Positions 46,196-58,100 of a DNA stretch of 64,000 nt are shown piece by piece. This DNA is from Onthophagus taurus (Eukaryota; Arthropoda; Insecta; Coleoptera; Scarabaeidae), in the NCBI RefSeq assembly GCF_036711975.1, contig NC_091967.1:18786001-18850000 (forward strand), in the 5' to 3' direction. Under the pieces are notes generated by a model that was not told the DNA's origin, made no database searches, and worked only from the letters and a program-made list of their open reading frames with translations. Each line of letters starts with the position of its first letter. The first letter of the stretch is position 1. A program made the translations under genes and the position numbers.

Positions 46196-49100
46196 ATGAG
46201 TCCAATAAATGATTGCGACGATTACGAGGATGATTTGAACGTTAAGAAAAAACAGTGTACATCACATGAAAAGAAACGCAAAAACATTGAAAAAGTAGAT
46301 ATTCCAAAAGATGAAGTTAAAATGGCTCGATGTGATACCTGCAAGCAATATTTAGACGCGATTATCCCATACGGTGGACATCCAAACAACGCTGCTGATG
46401 AATATGTAGCTTTAACTGATGAAAAATTAATGATTTTTACCGGTGAAGAAGAAGAAGTCAATGAACAAGATAGTTGGCCTACAAATAATGTAACAAAATC
46501 ACATTATTACAAACGCTGTTTTTGTATACATGTTTTATCTTGTTTAGATAACTTATTTTGCGGTTTATGATTCACATGGACATCTATGTCCTTTCGATAC
46601 TGGTTTAATTCAACAAAATAAACACTTATATTTTTCTGGATATTTAAAGCCAATTTATGATGATAATCCATTACCAGATGATGGAATTCCTGTTAAAGAT
46701 GCAGGTCCAATTAATGAATGGTAAATAAATAGTTTTAGCAGATTTGTTTATCAGAATGAATTGGGTTTTATTAATTATTATATTTATTTTACTTTGTTAA
46801 GCCGTCATTGGTTGTATGACAAATTTGTATTTGGAAAATATTTTTGTGTTTTATTAATCTTAATTTTTATGAAAAACAATATGCAACTTTATATATATTA
46901 ACTTTATGGATTTATATAATGACATTCCATAACTGGATTATTTAGATATGTTGCAGAACAATTTATTGTTTAGAGCAAATTCGCCCCTTACTTTCACTGC
47001 TTTTAAAGTTTCCATGTTGGCATGATCCAAGAGTTTGATCAAAACCTCTCACAATAGTGTATTTAAAGCTTCCACCCCATAATTTTTATTCATGAACAAT
47101 ATTATTTGTTAAATCCTTATTAGAATATACATTTTGAGTAATTAATTCAAGCCACAAATCATAATTAGCAATCCACATTGCAAATTTGTAAAAGATTTAG
47201 TCAGATTATCAAATTCATTTAATAGATTGTTGTGAGATGATTTAAGAAATATTGGCTGATTCTTCTTCTCATCTCATTTATTACGGTATTACGTAGAATC
47301 TTTATCTTTATAGAAGACTGGAACACTTGTTTCGTTTGATGTTGAAATTGTGAGCACCATTTTCGTAAAATAGGCCACTAAGAACATAGTGAGAGAATAA
47401 TAAGCAATTTAATGGGGTTTATGATCTGCAAATGAAACAATTCTACTTGTTTACAACTTAATCAATCTGTCTTACAAAAATCTCTACATCCTATCCAATC
47501 TGTTTGACTTAATTCTTAAACAATTAGAATCTTGTAAGGGTGTGTCCACATATTTTGCGGCAGCCGCGCGAAGTGTGGGCACACCCTAAGAGTGTTTTTA
47601 ACGTTAGTGCATAATATTCTAACTAAAACTGTCCAAAACATATTGTTCATTTTTCTGCAATCAAGTATAAAATAAAATAATTTTCTGGACATTCATTTAA
47701 GGAACAAACTTACTATTGAATTATGCAATTTATTTTTCTAATACCTTAAAATATGCATCAATGTATCAAAAAATTTAGTACATTGTTATTGTTGAAATGA
47801 CAGAGGTATTTGTTTCGTGGGGTAACATTAAATAATATTTTGGTGTGCATAAGATTATTTATTAGTTAAAAAGTTGTTGCATTCCAATACATATTTTTTT
47901 ATCACCTTTATTACTGCAATCTATCGCATATAATCATATAATAACAATAAACAGTACGTTTAACAATATATGGAATAAAACACAGACTTACACAGAAGGA
48001 ACCCACTCAGTAGTGGGCCCAAAAACAATACTTAATTAAAGGTTATAACAAATACTACTCTACAGGTGTTCCTATAAGTTGTGGCATAATTTTAATCACA
48101 AATACTACAATTAAAATGATGATTATAGCACTTTTTTCATTGAATACAACATTATTTATCATTAGCAATCCCAATACGATATATAAAATCTCTTGTTGCA
48201 GTTTCGTCTAGTTTTCTTCTCTTCGCTTATAATTTATTATCACATTCATTACTAACACAACTGTCGCTGTTATTACTTTCGATTATTAATTAAAGTATCC
48301 TCTTTTTAATGCAAAAAGCCGTTTTGAAAAATCTCTTTTAGTTCTTGAGAAATAAATTTTTAAAATCATCGACAATTTTTTCGAATTTTGCAATTTCCAC
48401 GGATTAAGTTTTAAAAATTGGTATAAAATCTATTTCTGCGTATATGAGTATGAAAATTTCCCAAAGTGTTAATAAAAGTGTCCTCTTTCCAATGAACCAA
48501 CCCGTTTTGAAAAATAACTTTTAGTTTTTGAGAAAACAATATTTGAAGTATTGCTAAAATTTTCGATGTTGCAATTTTCATCGATAACTTACAAATCTTG
48601 CAATCTTCATTATAAAATTAATTTCTTGAAGGATTCTTGTGGAAATATCACCAATTATTAATTAAGGTACCCTCTTTTTGATGCAACAAGCCGTTTTGAA
48701 AAATCCTTTTTAGTTCTTGAGAAATAAATTTTTGAAATTACCGACAATTTTTTCGAATTTTGCAATTTTCGCCGATTAAGTTTTAAAGATTCGTATAAAA
48801 TCGATTTCTGGATATATGAGTATGAAAATTTCCCAAAGTGTTAATAAAAGTGTTCTCTTTCCAATGAACCATCCCGTTTTGAAAAATAACTTTTAGTTTT
48901 TGAGAAAACAATATTTAAAGTATTGATAAAATTTTCGATGTTGCAATTTTTATCGATAACTTCAATATTCATTATAAAATTGATTTCTTGAAGGATCCTT
49001 GTGGAAATATCACCAATTATTAATTAAAGTACCCTCTTTTTAGAGTTGCTTCGTTAGTTAGCTTTCTTATTACTTCAGAAATACACCAGAAATTATAACT

Positions 49101-52100
49101 ATAACGACCGGACAACCGGCTGAAGGTTATGCCGTATATCCGGCATCCGGCTTTTCGCAAAATCACTATCCGTTCCATCACAAGTCTAAACTCATAAATG
49201 GTTAAGATATGGGCTTTCAAAGTTAAGAAATTTTTAAACATTTTCTTAAATATTTTCATTATGTTTTATCTTAGAAAGATAAAACTTGATAAACAATTTT
49301 ATCAAGAAAAATCGTTTAAGATCACTTTTGAAAATAGGCAACCATGGGATCATCAAGATGTTCACAAAGGTTATATCCTTAAAACTTTTTTATTATGTCA
49401 TAATATAATCGTTTAAATTTTACAACTGATTCTGAAAGCCTATTTCATTTTAAAATTATTTTCACTCTTAGAAATTTTTGCTTAGACGCATCGTTTTCGA
49501 GTTATTCGCAAAAAGATAGAACCTCGATTATGAAATGTTTTCATTAATTAAAACTTAGTAGGCGCCCATGAAAATAAATCGCACGTAAAGCAATATGTCA
49601 AATTAATGGTCATATCTTAAGCATTTGTGTGTTTAGAACCAAAAATTTGTACACGACTCGCGATTTGTGATTAAAACTATTCCACGACTTACAGAAACAA
49701 CCTGTATAGTATCGTAATTTGCAAATGGATAGCAGTTTAACAGATTCCTCATCCCATTAAGGATAGGTCTTATAGATCCTTTCGTTCCAATCTTTTAGTA
49801 GTAGTCAGGTGCAATTTGCATTTTGTGCATTTTTTTTTACATTTTTGTCAGAGAGTTTTAGATTTAAATTGTTGTATCTGTAAGATATTTGATTAGCTGG
49901 CAGTTCCTTATAACTGAATTCCATATTCTCAAACAGGTTTCAGTATGACGTTATACAGGCTGTTCCACCTAAGCGGCAAAGTACATAAATGGCATTAAGA
50001 ATCCGAGATACACAAAGACAAAAGTTGTGGGAAAATATTTTTATACATACAGGGTGTTGCATAACGACGTATCGAAATAAAGATGTTATTTTAAATGGAA
50101 TGATATAGTTTTTATTGCGTGGTCTGATTCTACACACCAAAATATGGTGATTTTGATAAGATATGTTGACGCTTACCGCTTTTAGTTTTTGAGTTATTTT
50201 AATTAGAAGCTTTTTTTTAGCAATTAACACCGTGTTCTTTAAATCTGGATTTCTTAACGACTGATTGAGCTAGAAAGTTAAAATTTCTGACAGTTGCTGC
50301 TTGGATTTCCTTAAATAGAGTGTCATTGGCTAAATTGATCTATCTTATACAGGCTGTTCAAAAATATAACTACTGTTTTACCATATTTAATTGCAAAAAA
50401 AGTCGAAAATTTTAAATGGAACACCCCATATTTCATTAGCATCAGATAGAGAATTTAATTCTCTACAAATCTTGAATACATGTCCCTATACCTATCTGTT
50501 GCAGTTTTTGAGATATAGCGGAATTAATCAAAATCATGCAAAGAATGGCAGATTTTATTTATTTTTTGTCTACACGTCTAAGAAAGCATCTTTTTTGAAT
50601 AAGAGTTTTTTAAATACTTTTGAAAGCAATGGTACTTATTGCACGGTAAGGTGTCATGTCATTTATGTTTTTGTTCGGTTTCAACACCATGGTTATCTGG
50701 GGCATTTTTCATTGTCTTGGAAAAATTTCAAAGTCCTTATTTGGGCATATGTTTTAAGGAGCTAATGATTATTTTGAGCTCAGGCAATTTAAATGTCCTT
50801 ATTGTGGGGCTAGATTCAAAGGAAGAGTTCAGTGAGGTTTCAATTAATTTCTTATACTGGGGTAATCCCGTTGGATTGAATTCTCATAAACCACTTATGA
50901 TCATTTATGAGGAGTTATATGCTGGTAGTCATTGATGTCTTCATAAACTTCGTGAAATTAATAAAATTATGATATCGTAAGAGTTAAAGAAATACTTTGT
51001 TAAAGTACATGATTCACTTTCATCTTTATCAAGTGGCTAAAACTTTAATTCTCATTAAATAGTTTATTTCACCCTCTCTTATTACATACAATTTCTATGT
51101 TAAACATTCTGTTATTCTTTTGAAAGGTATATTTGGGGATTTGATGGTGGTAAAAACTCAATAATCGGATTTTCAACCAGTTTCGGAGAATACAATCTCA
51201 TGACACCATCGCCAGCGTATCAACAATTTATGACTGAGGTCAATCAAAAAATGGCCTTGACGAAATTAGTTATAGAATTTTTAATGGACGAAGGTTGGCA
51301 GTCACCAACTTACGAAGATCTCCTTCAAAGATTATCCACTACCGAAGATCTAAACGAAGAGATTTTGTTACAACACGCTCAATTTGTTTGTGATCATGTA
51401 ATCTCTTCATTTATTATATCTTCTTAAAAAAATATTCAAAATGTTTTTTTTTTAGGTGGTTAGTTTTGATTCTTCCGCAGATAACGACGCAGAGGATCTG
51501 TTAATAACCACTCCTTGTATGCGAGCTTTGGTAAAAATAGCTGGAGTTACATTTCAAAAATCTAAAAAAAATCCTAAAGCAAGTAGTCGAAAGGTAAATC
51601 ACTTAAAAAATTAAGTGTTAGTCCATCATTTAATGAGTTAATCTAACTTTTTGTTAAAAAGATTTCTAAAGCGATTACTGACCAAATAAAGAATAACAAG
51701 AAACCATCTCGAAGTAAAGCCACAACAACAGCGTTAGTTAGAGACGTTTTCGAAACGTTTTTTGCCGAACAAATTGATAAAGGAACGGGTGAAAAGGGGC
51801 CTAGGAAGAAACGTTGTGGTATTTGCGAAGCTTGCCAAAGTTCTGATTGTGGGAAATGCGTTTTTTGTCGTTCCATGTTGAAATTTGGCGGATCTGGGAA
51901 GAGTAAACAAGCTTGTAAAACTAGACGGTAAATTTTCTTAAAATTATCTTCCATTAATAATTATAATATTTATTCTTTAATGAAGTTGCCCTAATATGGC
52001 AATTCAAGACGCTGCTGCAGAATCAGAGAATGAAGATGATGACATAGACGAAGATACTGTTGAAGATACAAAAGTAAAGAATATAATGGAAGAAAAACCA

Positions 52101-55100
52101 TGTTCAAAGCGGATTTTGCATAAAGTGGAGTGGCGCGGCGAGATATCATTTGAAAATAATGATAGGGTTTATTATGAAGAAGCACAAGTTGGTTAGTGCT
52201 TTTCACTCTTATTAATTTAGATCAAATAATTTAATAAATTAAAATTTAGGTGATACAATTGTCAAACCGGATGATTTTGTAATGTTGAACCATTCGAAAC
52301 CAAACGAACCACTTCTTATCGCACAAATATCATATATGTGGAAAGATAAGCGAGGGTTTGGAGCTGCCACATTCCACGCTCATATCTTTACACGCGGCGT
52401 AAAAACGGTCCTCGGCGAAACATCCGATCCTCGTGAACTTTTTGATGTCGATATGTGCGAAAATTTACCGCTTGGTAGTATCGTTCGTAAAGCTTTCGTT
52501 GAACGAAGATTCCCTCCGGTAAATTGGTTCGAATTGGGTGGTATTGAAAGGTTGCCACCAATTTTAGAAGACGACGGACAAAATTATTTTTATTCGAAAA
52601 GATACGACGCGACATGCGGGAGATTTGAGGACTTAATTGAAGATGATGACGAGAATATTGATGATGATGAAAAGGATTTTAGTCCTTGTTCAGCTTGTAG
52701 GTTAGTAATATCAAGGAAATATTAATTAAAGATTGTTTTTTGATGATTTTTTTTGTAAAGGAGGAAAATGATTATGTTGAAAACAACGAAACCTTGCTAC
52801 AAAGAAGGTTATATCTCTTGGTTTGGGGAGAATTATAAAATTGGAACCGGTGTTTATCTAATTCCAGAAACTTATGATTTTGATTCTGATTCAGAAGAGA
52901 ATTCAAATTCACCTAAGGTAAGAGGGGCCTAAGAAGGCAGGGTTTGTCTGATTTAAATAACTTGATTTAAAACAAGGTTTTAATCAATGATTTAAATCAA
53001 TCAATTTTTTATATTAATCAATTATTTAAATCAAAAGAAAAATGAAAATAAACATATTCTTTATTTAAAAATTAGTAAATTAGAAAAACAATACTTAGGA
53101 GCTGAAGAACAAACAGCACGTAAAAGTTGTTTTAAAGTTTTCTCAATATCAGGAATATTGATCAATATATGATTGATTAAAATCAAAATATGCTGTTTAA
53201 GTATGAAAATATGCTCTATAAAAAATTGAAATTAAATATTAAAATATGGATAGCTTTTAAATCTGTAGGTGAGGTTAAACAAAGTAAATAAATGAAAATG
53301 ATATCTATTTCTACAGGGTGTATCTGAATGACTGCAACAAACTTCAAGGGGTGATTCTTTAGTGAATTTTAAGGGTACTTTGATATATGAACCATGAGCG
53401 ACTTCGGCTCCCCTAAGGAGCTACGCCCTTCCAAAAATGGCGGAAAATTTTGGATTAACTTTTTTTTCTCAAAAACCATAAACGCTAGGAAAATGAAATT
53501 TGGGGAATATGTTTATTAACTCATAATAAGGCACGTTTTGACCCTATTTGTACTTTCAACCTACTCTTCTAAGTTACTAAACATAACCACCCCCGTTCAA
53601 TTTTTGTCTAGATTTTTCTTATGACGGTGATAAATACATAGGAAATATTTTATTTAGATGGATGAAAATATTCTAAAACTTTTTTGCCTCTCTGATGTTC
53701 TTCGAAAAGTTAATAGTTTCTGAGAAAAAAATTAATTAAGCAAACACTAACTGTTAAGCTGTAGGGTTGTTAATCGAAAGTTGGAATGAATTTTTAATGA
53801 AAAAATCTTAGTAGGTTTTCCAATCTTTGTCAAAAATATTTTTGACGTTTAGATATTAGTGGTTTTCTTACTATTATTATTGTTTTATTTAAAATTGTGA
53901 AACGTCGAGTGAACGAGCGTAAATGCGATAGAACTTTATTTGAAAAACAATGATAATAGTAAGAAAAACACTGACATTTAAACGTCAAAAATATTTCTGA
54001 CAAAGATTACAAAGCCTACTAAGATTTTTTCAATAAAAATTCATTCCAACTTTTGATCAACAACCTCGTTGTTTAACGGGCAGTGTTTGCTTTATTATTT
54101 TTTTTCTCAAAAATTAGTCGTTTTTGTAAAAATTTTAGAGAGACAAAAAAGTTTTAGGATACTTTCATCTACCTATGTAAGTAAATTTTTTTTAAATGTA
54201 TTTACCATCTGCATAAAAAAATCTAGGCATAAATTGAACGGGGGTGGTTACGTTTAGTAGTTTAGAAGGGTAGGTTGAAAGTACAAATAGGGTCAAAACG
54301 TGCCCTATTATGAGTTAAACATATTCGCCAAATTTCATTTTCCTAGCGTTTATGGTTTTTGAGAAAAAAAAATTAAACCAAAATTTTCCGCCATTTTTGA
54401 AGGGGTGTAGCTCCTTAGGGGAGCCGAAGTCGCCCTAGATGGTTCATATATCAAAGTACCCTTAAAATTCACTAAAGAATCACCCCTTGAAGTTTGTTGC
54501 AGTCATTCGGATACACCCTGTATACACGAGATATTTATTAGTTTAACTTATAAAAAAACTAAAACAGAATTAGAAAATATTGAAGAAAACACAAAAGACA
54601 AATAGAAAGAAATAGAAAATAAAACAGAAACAGATTTAGCTTAAATTTTGATTACAATAAATGACAAATCTTAAAAAACTTCGTTCCACTTCCACTGAAG
54701 TTATAGGTGCAAATTGAAATGCTAGTGCTTCACTGAGGTTGTTTCTGTGGATCCTTTACTCAAACATGTAAAAATTTCTTTCAAAATAGAAAAACCATGT
54801 TTTTTTGACATACTCATAGCCATTTTTTTCTTTACTAACTTAGCAGCTTCACTGTTTATGCCATTAATTAAGTCCTGAGCTTGTGTCACTACATCAACCT
54901 CATTTTATTGTATTGTCATTTAGTAGGTCCTTTGAAATTTTGATTGACATAGCGTCTTTATCTCTTTATCTAATGCATCAAACACATTCCCAATTATTTC
55001 GAAGTTAGTGGCATAGAGTCGGCCGCTTCAATCCATGATCCGCAGCGAATAGTTACTGATTCTGGAGGAAGAGCAAGACAAGGCGCTATTCCGTTAAAAA

Positions 55101-58100
55101 TTGCTACCCTTGACGCCGCTTTTAAACATACTTTCTTCACATTGGCGATAAGCTGGTCGACGTGAGTGTACAGGCTGGTTCAAATTCGATGTCCGTATAG
55201 GCTATCTCGGAAACTATAAGAATTAGAAAAAAGTAGCTTACATGTCTCGATCTCTTTTTTTAAATAAATTCCAATGTCGAAAACCTCAAAGCGCTATCAT
55301 CTTTTGTTTTTCCCCTAGAGGTCAAAATTGAAAATATCGAAAAACCAGCAAGTGCAATTATCTTGGTTATTATTATAGGTGAAGTATTATAACTAAGACG
55401 AAATAATGCAATCTATTCCAACTTTTGTGTAAAACAAATATAAATTAAATAGTTCAACTAATGTATTTGTTTCAAATATCAGAAATATGCTTCTTAATTT
55501 TTAGTTATAATTTACAGGAAACTGTAAATTTAATTTCTTTGATGACACTAAAACAGAATTTATTTTTAGCTTTATTCTAAAACAATAAGAAACAGACTTG
55601 TTGAACCCTATATTTTTGTAATCAGAAAAAAATAACGAATTTAATAAGCGAATAATCAGTGGTTGTTTCAATTAAAAAAAAACGAAAATTGGCATGATAT
55701 CTCAAAATCTGAAAAATTTTTTCTGACTTGTCATCAAATTCTCTGTAATAAAGTGTCCATATAATGTCTTAGTTATAATACTCCACCTATAGTAATAACC
55801 AAGGTAATTGCACTTGCTGGTTTTACGATATTTTCAATTTTGAGACGATAGCGCTTTGAGTTTTTTGGCATTAGCAGTTTCTCGAAAAACGAGATCATGA
55901 CATGTAAGCTACTTTTTTTCTAACTCTTATAGTTTCCGAGTTAGCCTATTCGAACATCGAATTTGAACCATCCTGTACATACCTCGAATTTGCTCACAAA
56001 CTCGATGAAGGCCGTGTGCAAAACAAGTTGAGTGTGTCACTTTTGGATAAAACGTTTGGTCTGCGCTGCTTTTACTATGTAGAGATCAGCATCTGATACA
56101 AGGAGTAAAATCATGTCTCTGTTAATAGTCTCACCCAAAAACTTTATAGAATCATCGAAAAGCCTTGCAATAGTGCTATGATTCGCTTTATCAAGCATGA
56201 AACAAAAATTGTTGTTTAGCGATCAACTCATCATGATCCGAAATATCAATAATGACATTTGCCACATATCTTTCTGTTGCGTCTGTTGTTTCGTCGATTG
56301 AAATCCACAAAAAGCGGTCGCTTCTTGATGCATTTCTATACAGGGTGTTTCGGTGACTCGGGGAACAAATTTAACCATATATACTAGAGTGAAAATGATG
56401 ACGATTCATGTAAAAAAAAATTAGTAAAAGTCTTCAAATTTCAAAGATGTAGGCCATAAAAGTTAGGAAATTTTAACACATTTTTCCAAATATCTTAAAC
56501 ACTATTTACAGTAAAGCGTTGAAATTTGATACAGTGTAAATCAATGTCATGTAAAATCGTTAGGCAATTTATGAATTGGATCGGTCATCGGGAACAATGC
56601 TATACAGGTGCTCCTAAAGTTTGTTTGTACAAAACTTTTTTATTCTATCATAACCGTACATTTATGTTTGCAGTTTCTAATAGCAAATTTAATTTTGAAA
56701 CTTTTATTACTCTTAGATAATATTGATAAAAGTCACCGTTTTCGTGTTAAATGCAAAAATGTTGGGTTCCGATTTCATTAGTAGCACTAAAAAAAAAGGA
56801 AATCTAAGTTTTTGAACATTTCCTTTAGTATTTTTTATTACTTGTCTTGTTATTTTATGTATGTTTTTATTATTCCTGTTAGTGTTGTCGTTTTTTTGTT
56901 TATTTTTTGTTGATTTTTAATTTATTGTTTTTGAATTCTTTTATTAAACCAACTAAAACAAATTAAAAATATGATTTAGCTAAATCTACACTTGGACATG
57001 TTGCATACATAATAGTTATGACAGCTCAGTTCGATTTTCACTCGTCATTGCCAATTCAGATTATTTATTTATTTCTTTTTTTTAGTGTTATTGAATTCGG
57101 AGCCTAACATTTTTGCATTTAATACGAAAACGGTGGTTTTTATCAATATTCTCTAAGAGTGATAAAAGATTCTAAACTAAATTTACTATTAGAAACTGCA
57201 AAAATAAATGTAGGGTTATAATAGAATAAAAAAGTTCTGAGCAAACAAAGTTTAGGAACAGCCTGTATAGCACTGTTCCCGCGTACCGATCCAACTCAAA
57301 AATTGCCTAATGATTTTACGTGATATTAGTTTACACTGTACCAAATTTCAACGCTTTACCATAAATAGTGTTTAAGATATTTAGAAAAATGTGTTAAAAT
57401 TTCATAACTTTGATGGCCTGTATCTTGGCAATTTGAGGACTATTACTAATTTTTTTTACATGAATCGTCATCATTTTCACTCTAGTATACTAGGTTACAT
57501 TTGTTCCCCGAGTCACCGAAACACCCTGTATATATTTTGTGCGAAGGTTATTTTCCGATGGTACTTTGTACTCTGTGTATGATTCTAGAAATGTTGCGCA
57601 TTTTATATAGAGGTATATCAGAAATTAATGCGCTACATCTTTTGCAAATTGAACATCTTTTGATTTGGATGTGGAACATTCAGCCCGAATAATTTTCTTC
57701 TCATTATTTCTTTTCTCCAGTTTTATGTGTTTTAAACTTGCTAGACGCTGATTTACCGACAATATTTTCTCGGCTGACAGATTTGTTGCACACTTTGCAA
57801 AAAAGTACCAAAACTGTATTTACATACACACTTTTTTCTTTCTTATAAATTTCTTCTAAAAGTCTTGTGGAAATTGTGTTCCTTGAAGAAGGATTGTAAC
57901 CAAGTCTTAGCAATACCTACTTTTGCGATTTTCTTGTCTATTTTTTCTTTTTCATCTGCATTTGTTCGAAATCTTTTTTCCTGTTTATAGTTTTTTACTT
58001 TTATGCGCAACTACCGACTGAGAATCTGTAAATGATACGATTTGCGCTTTCTGGTCGAAGCGATCTGGTTGAAGTAGATGCACTTAACTCTTTATTCTCT

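Larger units (their letters stand above)
54530..57960 (-). mobile_element. hAT-type transposase relic, interrupted by two MITEs
   Basis: Minus-strand pieces in order: [10 protein letters not shown] (57805-57775, a BED-like finger), [17 protein letters not shown] (57590-57540), then after a [24 protein letters not shown] (56325-56265), [18 protein letters not shown] (56055-56000), then after a second [23 protein letters not shown] (55160-55105) and [18 protein letters not shown] (55072-55020). This is the order of a hAT-superfamily transposase. Stops are scattered. It sits antisense in DNMT1 intron 8. Its termini were not located. Confidence 0.75.
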
